Positions 1 through 6,640 are shown, numbered from the stretch's first letter. The stretch is DNA of 7,996 nt from JARLFX01 sp036404255 (GCA_036404255.1 DASWOP010000059.1:1-7996), one strand, 5' to 3'. Numbers and translations are program-made. The notes: a model not told the origin generated them from the sequence alone.

Positions 1-788
1 ACCCGGAAGCTCGACTTGCTCAGCCCCACCGTATAGTTCGCCTCTGGAATCAGGTAGTACGGAATGAACTTGTTGTACCCTTCCGTCGGCTGATCGGTGA
101 TGTCGAAGAAGATCGTGCCCTGCTCGCACACCGCGCGCTCACGGATCAGCTCAATGCTGGCGCGATGCTTTTCCAGCTGCGGCCCCACCTGCTCCTGCAC
201 AAACGGCTGATCCAGCACCTCCTGCAGCGGCATCGCCGTCAGCAGCGGGATCAATCTCTGGCCAAAATGCGAATCTGCAGCCGACTCGATCACCAGCGTC
301 AGCTTCATCGCCGGCTCGCCCATCTCCACCGCGGCCTTCGCGCTCTCGTATTTCGCACCATCCACAATGTCCGCCCAGTGGAGCAGTTCCAGCAGCGGCG
401 ACGTGTCAAAACCGAACTTCGTCCGCGCAATGTACGCAATAAAGCTCGTGCAAGAGGTGTACTGCGGATCGAAGAACTTCCGCATCGCCTGCGAACCGTC
501 CGCCTGTCCCGCCAGAAACTGCGCCCTGTCTTCCTCCGTTAGGAACGCGCTCTGGTGGTGGTCAAACCACCACGTCACGCTGGGCGAATTGGAATACTTG
601 AAGTCCACAATGGCGTTCTCGCCCTCGGAATACTCCACGTCGTTGAACAGCCCACCCGCGCGATGCGCCAGCCCTACGTAATCGAAGCTCGTAGCCGTGC
701 CAATGCATTCGCGGTGAAACCGCGTGAAGATCGAAGCCGAACACGCTCCGTCGAAACACCTGTCGTGATAAAACACCCTGACGTTCAC
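1..788 (-). CDS. DHH-superfamily phosphoesterase, 3' end cut off by the window edge
   Basis: Read on the minus strand, an uninterrupted frame gives about 262 residues and continues past position 1. Seen: motif I is FYHDRCFDGACSAS (residues 6-19). The family's namesake motif follows as VDFKYSNSP then WWFDHHQSAF (Asp-62, Asp76-His77-His78). A later acidic motif is WADIVDG (Asp-140, Asp-143). These are the metal ligands of the N-terminal DHH catalytic domain, which in known members hydrolyses phosphodiesters of nucleotides, short oligonucleotides or single-stranded DNA with Mn2+. The C-terminal, DHHA1-like substrate-binding part is only partly visible, so the substrate is unknown. It is too short here to call RecJ, NrnA or a cyclic-dinucleotide phosphodiesterase. 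Start: GTG at 788-786, chosen for the GGGGGA Shine-Dalgarno five bases upstream and because VRVFYHD follows directly. An in-frame TTG 33 bases upstream is an alternative. There is no signal peptide, so it is cytoplasmic. It is divergent from the acylase gene. Family call firm, exact role open. Confidence 0.88.
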   Translation of the reverse strand, partial: MNVRVFYHDRCFDGACSASIFTRFHRECIGTATSFDYVGLAHRAGGLFNDVEYSEGENAIVDFKYSNSPSVTWWFDHHQSAFLTEEDRAQFLAGQADGSQAMRKFFDPQYTSCTSFIAYIARTKFGFDTSPLLELLHWADIVDGAKYESAKAAVEMGEPAMKLTLVIESAADSHFGQRLIPLLTAMPLQEVLDQPFVQEQVGPQLEKHRASIELIRERAVCEQGTIFFDITDQPTEGYNKFIPYYLIPEANYTVGLSKSSFR

Positions 789-826
789 TGCATCCCCCAG
801 AAAAATTACCTGCAACCGAATCTCTA

Positions 827-855
827 AGCATTGACGTACTTCCGCCCCATGTCAA
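827..855 (-). promoter_or_regulatory. Putative sigma70-type promoter of the DHH phosphoesterase gene
   Basis: On the minus strand a perfect -35 hexamer TTGACA lies at 855-850. After 17 bases comes AATGCT at 832-827, a weak -10 matching TATAAT at three positions. Transcription would begin near 820, giving a leader of roughly 30 bases that carries the GGGGGA ribosome binding site. The perfect -35 and the sensible leader length support it. The poor -10 keeps it tentative. Confidence 0.35.
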
Positions 856-868
856 GCAGCATCCCACA

Positions 869-879
869 TACGCTAAACT
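869..879 (+). promoter_or_regulatory. Possible -10 region for the acylase operon
   Basis: On the plus strand TACGCT (869-874), running into TAAACT (874-879), resembles a -10 element. No convincing -35 lies 16-18 bases upstream. If real, transcription would start near 881-886. That excludes the upstream start candidates at 831 and 849 and supports translation of the acylase from ATG 921 with a leader of about 35-40 bases. Confidence 0.22.
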
Positions 880-920
880 TCTCCTTGGGGCGTTCTCTTC
901 CCTTGGACACTCAATCGCAC

Positions 921-3473
921 ATGGATACAGCCATCCCCACGCAGGAACCGGTATCGCGCGCAACGCCACCACCCATGCCGCGCGCAGCAAAGTTTATCCT
1001 CGGCGCCACTCTTCTGCTCTTGCTTCTCGGCGTTCTCTGCTTCTATGGCGGGCGCCTCTACATCCGTCACGCCATGCGCACCTCGCTCCCCCAGATTGAC
1101 GGCACCCTGCACGTCGCCGGGCTCAGCGCCCCCGTCATCGTCATTCGCGACGCCCACGGCGTCCCCCACATCCGCGCCGCCTCGCTGGACGATCTCGTCT
1201 TCGCCCAGGGCTACGTCACCGCGCAGGACCGTCTCTGGCAGATGGACATGCTGCGCCGCCACGCCGCCGGAGAATTGGCCGAGATCTTCGGCTCCTCCAT
1301 GCGGCCCCACGACGAGGGCCAGCGCCTGCAGCAGCTGCGCAACACGGCAGACGCGGTCATCACCCAGCTTCCACCCGACGAGCTTCGCTACCTGAACGAT
1401 TACGCCCGCGGCGTCAACGCGCTCATCGCCGCGACCTCTGCCAATCTGCCCGCCGAGTTCCGCGTGCTTCGCTACACGCCACGCCCCTGGCAGCCGCGCG
1501 ACTCCATCCTCGTCGGCCTGGTCATGGTGGAAGACCTCACTACCGGATTCCCCACCAAGCTCGCCCGCGAACAGCTTGCCACCAAACTGTCGCCAGAGCT
1601 TCTCTCAGACCTCTACCCCGTCGGTTCCTGGCGCGATCACCCACCAGCCCGCCCGGTAATGGATCTCACCGCACCGCAGCTCAACATCCCCGACGTACCA
1701 CTCGACGAATCGCAGACCGAGCTCCGCAAGCCCCAGCCGCTGAATCCCACCCGCGTGGCCGATCTTCTCGCCCTGCAACGCACGCTCGCCCTGAGCAGTT
1801 CGCGCTTCGCCTGCGATGGTTGCCGCGCCGGGTCAAACGAATGGGCCGTCTCCGGCGCACACACCGCCAGTGGCCTGCCTCTGCTCTCTAACGATATGCA
1901 CCTCTCGCACTCGCTCCCCGGCATCTGGTACATGGCAGAGCTTGAGACCACCTCGCCCTCCACGCCCTTGCACGTCACTGGCGTCACCCTGCCCGGCGTG
2001 CCCTTCGTCATCTCCGGCCACAATGAAAATATTGCCTGGGGATTCACCAACCTCGGCGGCGACGTGCAGGATATCTACATCGAGCACACCCGCAACCATC
2101 AGGAATACCAATCCTCCGACGGCGCCTGGCACCCCCTGGCGCATCATCAGGAAGTCATCGTCGTCCGCGGCGGCCGCAATCGCACGCTCGATGTACTCTC
2201 CACCAACCACGGCCCCATCATCACCCCCATGCTCCCACACGAACAGCGCGACCTGAGCCTGCGCTGGAGCATCTACGATCCCGGCACCGTCGATCTCCCA
2301 TTCCTCGCCATCAACACCGCCACCAACTGGCAGGAGTTCTGCGCCGCCATCGCCCACTTCGGCGCACCCGCACAGAACGCCATCTACGCCGATACCGCCG
2401 GACACATCGGCTACCACGCCACCGGTCGCATCCCCCTGCGCGGCAGCATGGAGCATCCCAGCGGCCTGAGCGCAACTCCCATCGACGTTGCCACCGAGGC
2501 CAACAGCTTCGAATGGACGGGCTACATTCCCTTCGATCAGCTACCCTGGGTCTTCGATCCTCCTGGTGGCATACTCGCCACCGCCAACTCCCGCGTCACG
2601 CCCGACGGCTATCCCTACAGCATCACACTCGACTGGGAAGCTCCCTACCGCAACGAGCGCATCTGGAAGGTGCTGGAGGGCTCCACCAAGCTGACCCCGG
2701 CAGATATGCTCACGCTGCAGAATGACATCCACTCCTCCCTGGACCAAGGGATAGCGCAACGCCTTGCCTACGCCATCGATCACACCCCTTCGGCATCGCA
2801 GCAACTACGCCAGGCTGCGGATATCCTGCGTTCGTGGAACGGAGACCTCGACATCGCCTCACCCGCCGCCAACATTGTGAACGCCACCCAGCAAGCCCTC
2901 TGGCCCCTGCTGCTGCAGCCCCACCTCGGCAAACCCAACGGCAACGAATGGCAGCTCTACCACTGGGGCGAGATGAGCTTTGTGCATGAGCAACTGGTTG
3001 AACATCAGCCCGCCCGCTGGCTATCTGCCAAATATCCCACGTGGAACGATCTGCTCACAGATGCCGTCGCTACCGGCCTGCGCCTCGCCCATGCAACGCC
3101 GGATCTCTCGCTCTGGTCCTACGGCAAAACCCATCGGGTAGACATTGAGCATCCACTCTTCGGCAACATTTCTGTGCTACGCTCCCTGGTCAATCTTCCC
3201 GTTGGCACCGGTCCGCAGCCACAAAGCGGAGACGGCACCACCGTCAAGCAGAGCAAGCGCACCTTCGGCCCGTCGGAGCGATTCACCGCCGACCTCTCCA
3301 ATCTGGACAACTCCACCCTCAACCTCGTCAATGGCGAATCAGGTAACGTCCTCAGTCCGTGGTTCCATGACCAATGGGAAGCGTGGTACAACGGCACTAC
3401 GTTCCAACTGCCTTTCAGCGGTACGGCGGTAGCCCAGGGAGCCGCACACACGCTCACCTTGCTTCCGCAATAA
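921..3473 (+). CDS. Penicillin amidase (peptidase S45) family N-terminal-nucleophile hydrolase, membrane anchored
   Basis: An 850-residue Ntn-hydrolase precursor of the penicillin/cephalosporin/acyl-homoserine-lactone acylase family, which cleaves side-chain amide bonds. Seen: hydrophobic residues 25-43 after a short basic N terminus (signal anchor or uncleaved signal peptide); the alpha-chain block RDAHGVPHI, then FAQGYVTAQDRLWQMDMLRRHAAGE; a linker; and the self-cleavage site CRAG/SNEWAVSG. Ser-305 would be the new beta-chain N terminus and nucleophile. His-327 is beta residue 23 in DMHLSH, the position used by quorum-quenching and cephalosporin acylases. GHNENIAWGFTN and AQNAIYADTAGHIGYHATGR (Asn-486) are the usual oxyanion and structural blocks. 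The end, NGESGNVLSPWFHDQWEAWYNG then LPFS, is the normal family C terminus, so the enzyme looks complete and active. It should act outside the cytoplasmic membrane. The substrate cannot be read from sequence. ATG 921 is chosen over 831 (TTG) and 849 because upstream residues look non-coding; ATG 975 is another option. Oddity: a CxxC (Cys-298, Cys-301) lies just before the scissile bond. First gene of a tight group. Confidence 0.93.
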   Translation: MDTAIPTQEPVSRATPPPMPRAAKFILGATLLLLLLGVLCFYGGRLYIRHAMRTSLPQIDGTLHVAGLSAPVIVIRDAHGVPHIRAASLDDLVFAQGYVTAQDRLWQMDMLRRHAAGELAEIFGSSMRPHDEGQRLQQLRNTADAVITQLPPDELRYLNDYARGVNALIAATSANLPAEFRVLRYTPRPWQPRDSILVGLVMVEDLTTGFPTKLAREQLATKLSPELLSDLYPVGSWRDHPPARPVMDLTAPQLNIPDVPLDESQTELRKPQPLNPTRVADLLALQRTLALSSSRFACDGCRAGSNEWAVSGAHTASGLPLLSNDMHLSHSLPGIWYMAELETTSPSTPLHVTGVTLPGVPFVISGHNENIAWGFTNLGGDVQDIYIEHTRNHQEYQSSDGAWHPLAHHQEVIVVRGGRNRTLDVLSTNHGPIITPMLPHEQRDLSLRWSIYDPGTVDLPFLAINTATNWQEFCAAIAHFGAPAQNAIYADTAGHIGYHATGRIPLRGSMEHPSGLSATPIDVATEANSFEWTGYIPFDQLPWVFDPPGGILATANSRVTPDGYPYSITLDWEAPYRNERIWKVLEGSTKLTPADMLTLQNDIHSSLDQGIAQRLAYAIDHTPSASQQLRQAADILRSWNGDLDIASPAANIVNATQQALWPLLLQPHLGKPNGNEWQLYHWGEMSFVHEQLVEHQPARWLSAKYPTWNDLLTDAVATGLRLAHATPDLSLWSYGKTHRVDIEHPLFGNISVLRSLVNLPVGTGPQPQSGDGTTVKQSKRTFGPSERFTADLSNLDNSTLNLVNGESGNVLSPWFHDQWEAWYNGTTFQLPFSGTAVAQGAAHTLTLLPQ

Positions 3474-3480
3474 GACATTC

Positions 3481-5214
3481 ATGGCGTCCAGCAACGTACA
3501 ATCCGGCAACACCACCATCCGCGACAGCAGCGTCATCCTGCTCGCCGCATTCGTCGTCGTACTGCCGCTTCTCCTCCGCGGAGCCTCCTGCGGCCACGAC
3601 CTCGACTTCCACATGACCAACTGGCTTGAGGTCAGCGAGCAGTGGTGGCACGGCATCATATGGCCACGCTGGGCCTTCACCCCGGCATGGGGAGCAGGCG
3701 AACCCCGCTTCGTCTTCTACCCGCCGCTCTCCTGGCTGCTTGGCGGCCTCCTCTCACTCGCCCTGCCGATTCATTTCGTTCCCGCTACCTTCACCTTCGT
3801 ATCGCTCACCCTCAGCGGCTTTACCATGCGCCGTCTGGCATCGGAATGGACCACCCCGCACTCCGCCCTGGTCGCAGCCGTCTTCTATCTCGCCAATCCC
3901 TACATGCTCTTTGTCGTCTACGAGCGTTGCGCCTATGGAGAACTGCTCGCCACAGCGTGGATGCCGCTCCTCCTGCTCGCCGTGTTGCGCGATACCCTAT
4001 CGATTCGTCGCATAGCGGTCGCCACGGCTCTCGTCTGGCTCACCAACATCCCCTCTGCCGTCATGAGCACCTATCTCTTCGCTCTGCTTCTGCTCCTGCG
4101 GCTCATCTTTGTCTATCGCAGCGCATTCTCTGGTCGCCGCATCGCCGCCATGGTCCAGCTTCTGCTGCCCGCTGCCAGCGGCATGCTGCTCGGTCTCGGC
4201 CTCGCCGCCTTCTATCTGCTTCCGGTCGCGTGGGAACGCCACTGGATCCACGTAGAACTCGCCATGCCACCCGGCATGCGCCCGCAAGACAACACCCTCT
4301 TTCACCACACACCCGATTTCTTTCATGACCGCGTTCTCTGGACAGCCTCTCACCTCGCGCTGCTGATGATGGCCATCGCCGTCGTATTTTTGCTGGCAGC
4401 CTGGCAGCGGCGCACCCACGCAGACCGCCGTCTGATCGCCGTGCTCGGCAGCACCGTCTTCGCCATCGGCTTTGCTCTTACCCCCGCCAGCCTCTTCGCC
4501 TGGCGTCTGCCGGAGCTGCAATACCTTCAGTTCCCGTGGAGGCTGTTGGCCCTGCTTGGCGTTCTCTGCAGCGTTCTGCTCGCGCTTGCCCTGCGCAGCC
4601 GCAGAAACCTGCTGCTGATTGCGGCCATCCTGCTTCCCTTCGTTCTGGTTCCGCCCGCATGGCACCAGTTCCACGTTCCCAGCATGTATGACGATCAGCC
4701 CTCCGCCCAGTTCGCCTACTTCCGCAGCGGCTACGGCGTTGCTCCGTTTGACGAATACACGCCCCGCACGGCGAATACCGCTGCTCTTCAGGACTCCGTC
4801 AACCCCTACTGGATCACCGATGATCCACAGAGCCTGAGCCGCCATCCCTCCAGTGCGAATGGCAGCATCGACTTCAGCACCCGCCAGAGCTTCCACGTCG
4901 CCGCACCCCACGCCGCCTTTCTCGTCATCCGTCTGCGCAACTATCCCGGCTGGCAGGTTCGCGTGAACGGCGCTGTCCCCACCCTCGTCCAGCGCCCAGA
5001 CGGCTACTTCGCCATCGCACTGCCCGCTGGTGAAGCCACCATCACCGTCCGCTACCGCATCATGCCGGATGCCGTCATCGGCCTGCTGATCTCCCTCATT
5101 GCGCTGATTCTGTGTTTCTTCCTGCAACGGCGCTCCCGCCACGGCGGTATGAATCCGCTTTCCATCCCCGTTCCCCAGGCCGCCCCTTTTCTTCCCGGCG
5201 CTCTCCCCACCTAA
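3481..5214 (+). CDS. Polytopic membrane glycosyltransferase-like protein (GT-C fold, PTPS-related/YfhO-like)
   Basis: A 577-residue integral membrane protein. The first membrane segment (about residues 17-33) is followed at once by CGHDLDFHMTNWLE (37-50). An acidic motif in the first extracytoplasmic loop is the hallmark of GT-C glycosyltransferases, where it helps bind metal or activate the acceptor. The stretch PRFVFYPPLSWLLGG after it is also typical of the '6-pyruvoyl-tetrahydropterin synthase-related' membrane family, a name that is misleading because these are not pterin enzymes. Multiple hydrophobic helices fill the region to about residue 390. A soluble extracytoplasmic domain follows (about 395-530, including FLVIRLRNYPGWQVRVNG as in YfhO-like proteins), then a last helix (about 532-549) and a basic tail. 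GT-C enzymes take sugars from polyprenyl-phosphate donors; donor and acceptor here are unknown. ATG 3481 lies seven bases after the acylase stop with no clear Shine-Dalgarno, so translation may be coupled. Annotated homologues are usually only 'membrane protein'. Confidence 0.8.
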   Translation: MASSNVQSGNTTIRDSSVILLAAFVVVLPLLLRGASCGHDLDFHMTNWLEVSEQWWHGIIWPRWAFTPAWGAGEPRFVFYPPLSWLLGGLLSLALPIHFVPATFTFVSLTLSGFTMRRLASEWTTPHSALVAAVFYLANPYMLFVVYERCAYGELLATAWMPLLLLAVLRDTLSIRRIAVATALVWLTNIPSAVMSTYLFALLLLLRLIFVYRSAFSGRRIAAMVQLLLPAASGMLLGLGLAAFYLLPVAWERHWIHVELAMPPGMRPQDNTLFHHTPDFFHDRVLWTASHLALLMMAIAVVFLLAAWQRRTHADRRLIAVLGSTVFAIGFALTPASLFAWRLPELQYLQFPWRLLALLGVLCSVLLALALRSRRNLLLIAAILLPFVLVPPAWHQFHVPSMYDDQPSAQFAYFRSGYGVAPFDEYTPRTANTAALQDSVNPYWITDDPQSLSRHPSSANGSIDFSTRQSFHVAAPHAAFLVIRLRNYPGWQVRVNGAVPTLVQRPDGYFAIALPAGEATITVRYRIMPDAVIGLLISLIALILCFFLQRRSRHGGMNPLSIPVPQAAPFLPGALPT

Positions 5215-5230
5215 GCGGTCTCCAGTCATT

Positions 5231-5246
5231 TATCATTAGGGCGATG
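5231..5246 (+). promoter_or_regulatory. Possible -10 element giving a leaderless ispA transcript
   Basis: TATCAT (5231-5236) matches five of six bases of the TATAAT consensus and sits seven bases before the ATG at 5244. If used, transcription would start at or next to the start codon. No good -35 is found 15-18 bases upstream. The AGGG at 5238-5241 is only two bases from ATG, too close for an ideal Shine-Dalgarno. A secondary internal promoter is possible, but read-through from the upstream gene is equally likely. Confidence 0.22.
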
Positions 5247-6173
5247 CCGATCCAGACTCAAAGCTCCGTTCAGGAAATTCGCAAAGCCGGTATGGAACTC
5301 GCCGACGCCGCGCTTGAGCGCCTTCTGCCCTCCGCAGAGACGCAGCCCGTCTCCATTCACCGCGCCATGCGCCACAGCGTCTTCGCCGGCGGCAAACGTC
5401 TGCGCCCGCTGCTCTGCATGGAAGCTGCCCGCATGATCGCCGGTACTGAAGGCAGACTCCCCGCAGGCGTTGAAGATCTTGGCGCAGCCATTGAGATGCT
5501 GCACACCTACTCGCTCATCCACGACGATCTGCCCGCCCTGGACAACGACGACCTCCGCCGCGGAAAGCCCACCTGCCATGTCGTCTACGGCGAAGCCATC
5601 GCCATCCTCGCGGGCGACGCCCTGCAGACCCTCGCCTTTCAGACTCTCTCCGAACTGGCATGTCCCGCCCCGCAGACGGTCAACATCGTGCGCGAGATCG
5701 CCATCGCCGTCGGCACCGGCGTCGGCCCCCTCGGCCAGCCCGGCATGATTGGTGGCCAGGTCATGGACATCGAAGGCGAGCACCAGAAGCCCACCGCCGA
5801 GCTCGTCGAGACCATTCACCGCGCCAAAACCGGCGCCCTGATTACCGTCAGCATCGTCGCCGGCGGCATCTTTGCCGGAGCCGCGCCAGACGCCATTGAA
5901 CGTCTGCGCATCTTCGGCCAGAAGGCAGGCCTGGCATTCCAGATCGTCGATGACGTGCTCGACATGACGCAGGACTCCGCCCAACTCGGCAAGACCGCCG
6001 GCAAAGACACAGCGAGCGACAAAGCCACCTGGCCCGCCGTCTTCGGCCTGGAGCGCTCCCAGCAGGACGCCGAGCGCCTCATCGAAGAAGCCTTCGCCCA
6101 GCTAGCACCCTTCGGCCCCGCGGCCGACCCGCTCAAATCCTTGGCCAACTACCTCGTCCAGCGCAAAAACTAG
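5244..6173 (+). CDS. ispA: Short-chain (E)-polyprenyl diphosphate synthase (farnesyl/geranylgeranyl diphosphate synthase)
   Basis: A 309-residue cytosolic enzyme, close to the roughly 300 residues usual for IspA. It condenses isopentenyl diphosphate with allylic diphosphates to make FPP or GGPP for undecaprenyl phosphate, quinone and other isoprenoids. Seen: FAGGKRLRP (IPP/diphosphate binding); the first Asp-rich motif HDDLPALDNDDLRRG with Asp-94, Asp-95 and Asp-100; KPTCHVVYGEAIAILAGDAL; GGQVMDIEGE; and the second Asp-rich motif VDDVLD with Asp-236, Asp-237 and Asp-240. All catalytic metal ligands are present. The TYSLIH segment before the first motif resembles bacterial farnesyl diphosphate synthases. 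Product length (C15 or C20) cannot be fixed by eye. ATG 5244 is chosen because the frame's 44 upstream residues are low-complexity overlap with the preceding gene, and homology begins just after this Met. The gene follows the GT-C gene by 29 bases on the same strand and ends in a stop codon embedded in a 16-base palindrome. Confidence 0.93.
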   Translation: MPIQTQSSVQEIRKAGMELADAALERLLPSAETQPVSIHRAMRHSVFAGGKRLRPLLCMEAARMIAGTEGRLPAGVEDLGAAIEMLHTYSLIHDDLPALDNDDLRRGKPTCHVVYGEAIAILAGDALQTLAFQTLSELACPAPQTVNIVREIAIAVGTGVGPLGQPGMIGGQVMDIEGEHQKPTAELVETIHRAKTGALITVSIVAGGIFAGAAPDAIERLRIFGQKAGLAFQIVDDVLDMTQDSAQLGKTAGKDTASDKATWPAVFGLERSQQDAERLIEEAFAQLAPFGPAADPLKSLANYLVQRKN

Positions 6174-6179
6174 TTTTTG
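6164..6179 (+). terminator. A/T-rich palindrome over the ispA stop codon, possible weak terminator
   Basis: CAAAAACTAGTTTTTG is a perfect 16-base inverted repeat. In RNA it could form a 6-bp stem (CAAAAA/UUUUUG) with a CUAG loop, the 3' arm being the U run. The stem is A-U rich, so thermodynamically weak. It may reduce read-through in both directions, or the symmetry may be fortuitous. It includes the TAG stop. Confidence 0.3.
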
Positions 6180-6204
6180 ATTTGTGATTCCGCACCGTAT
6201 TGTT

Positions 6205-6232
6205 TGTCATTCTGAGCGCAGCGAAGAATCTG
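6205..6232. repeat. Interspersed-type intergenic repeat (TGTCATTCTGAGCG...GAAGAATCTG)
   Basis: A 28-base unit opens TGTCATTCTGAGCG, has CAGC in its middle, and closes GAAGAATCTG. The ends ATTCT and AGAAT are complementary around an imperfect core, so it can form a small hairpin. From memory, near-identical motifs recur in intergenic spacers of many acidobacterial and some other genomes. Only one copy is visible here, so dispersal in this genome is not shown. It lies between a stop codon and the next start, the expected place for such an element. Confidence 0.55.
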
Positions 6233-6238
6233 CTTTAC

Positions 6239-6278
6239 GCTGACTCGCTGACCTGCTGACCTGCTGACTCGCTGCTCT
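6239..6278. repeat. 8-bp tandem repeat, five units of GCTGACYY type
   Basis: Five consecutive 8-base units are GCTGACTC, GCTGACCT, GCTGACCT, GCTGACTC and a diverged GCTGCTCT. The array ends two bases before the ATG at 6281. It therefore forms the 5' leader of the DUF59 gene and leaves no recognisable Shine-Dalgarno. Units 1 and 4 are identical, as are 2 and 3, consistent with slippage or unit duplication. Change in copy number would alter leader length in 8-base steps. Confidence 0.8.
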
Positions 6279-6280
6279 CC

Positions 6281-6607
6281 ATGCTCACCGACACCCAAAT
6301 CCGCGAAGCCCTCCGCGACTGCTACGACCCCGAGATCGCGTTAAACATCGTCGACCTCGGCCTCGTCTACCGCATCACCCTCGCGGAAGACCTCGACGCT
6401 CCCGGCATCATCCCGAAGCAAAAAGTCAGCATCGACCTCACGCTCACCTCGCCCAACTGCCCCGCCCACGAGCAGATCGCCGCGCAGATTCAGAACCGCC
6501 TCGGAGGCATCCAGGGCATCAGCAAAAGCTCAGTCCAAATCGTATGGGAACCCAAATGGACTCCGGAACGCATCACCGAAGCCGGCCGCAAACAGCTCGG
6601 CATCTAG
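6281..6607 (+). CDS. MIP18/DUF59 metal-sulfur cluster assembly factor (SufT-like, PaaD-like)
   Basis: A 108-residue soluble protein covering one MIP18 domain (DUF59). Seen: YDPEIALNIVDLGLVYRI near the N terminus, the family's DPE-x-x-x-x-I-x-DLGLV signature, and LTLTSPNCPAHEQI in the middle. The latter carries the conserved T-x-x-x-CP cysteine, about residue 65. The domain then ends with VWEPKWTPERITEAGRKQLGI. Family members (SufT, the Fe-S domain of ApbC/Mrp proteins, PaaD, eukaryotic CIAO2) help deliver or repair Fe-S clusters on client proteins. A short inserted loop (about residues 37-47, DLDAPGIIPKQ) separates the first two strands. No other suf gene is in view, so partners cannot be inferred. 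It may be a stand-alone SufT. It begins directly after an 8-bp tandem repeat and lacks an obvious ribosome binding site. The start is supported because the domain begins within a few residues of Met-1. Confidence 0.9.
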   Translation: MLTDTQIREALRDCYDPEIALNIVDLGLVYRITLAEDLDAPGIIPKQKVSIDLTLTSPNCPAHEQIAAQIQNRLGGIQGISKSSVQIVWEPKWTPERITEAGRKQLGI

Positions 6608-6640
6608 CTATCAGCTATGATTGCGCGAAGGGAATTTGCA

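Noticed and set aside
831..920. N-terminal extension of the acylase from TTG 831 or ATG 849
   Set aside because: There is no ribosome binding site, the extra residues resemble no signal peptide, and both promoter-like signals lie within this stretch.
562..990. A 142-codon minus-strand open frame overlapping both the DHH gene start and the acylase start
   Set aside because: Its translation has no family character. The DHH motifs are in a different minus-strand frame over the same bases, and its 5' part crosses the acylase N terminus.
1637..2456. Minus-strand open frames inside the acylase gene (1637-2050 and 1833-2456)
   Set aside because: They lie opposite the conserved nucleophile and oxyanion blocks of the acylase and have Gly/Val/Asp-rich sequence typical of antisense frames.
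3997..5229. A 410-codon open frame on the minus strand opposite the glycosyltransferase gene
   Set aside because: It is Gly/Asp/Gln-rich low-complexity sequence without family motifs, mirrors the codon bias of the plus-strand gene, and the plus frame has clear GT-C and YfhO-like features.
5112..5243. Upstream start for ispA at 5112, overlapping the glycosyltransferase gene
   Set aside because: The 44 extra residues are Pro/Ser/Arg-rich out-of-frame shadow of the preceding gene, and known IspA proteins begin near ATG 5244.
5226..5984. A 252-codon minus-strand open frame opposite ispA
   Set aside because: It is a Gly/Asp-rich mirror of a GC-rich gene, and the opposite frame has all prenyl synthase motifs.
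6239..6278. CRISPR-like repeat array
   Set aside because: The units are 8 bp, contiguous and without spacers, so this is a simple tandem repeat. No cas genes are present.
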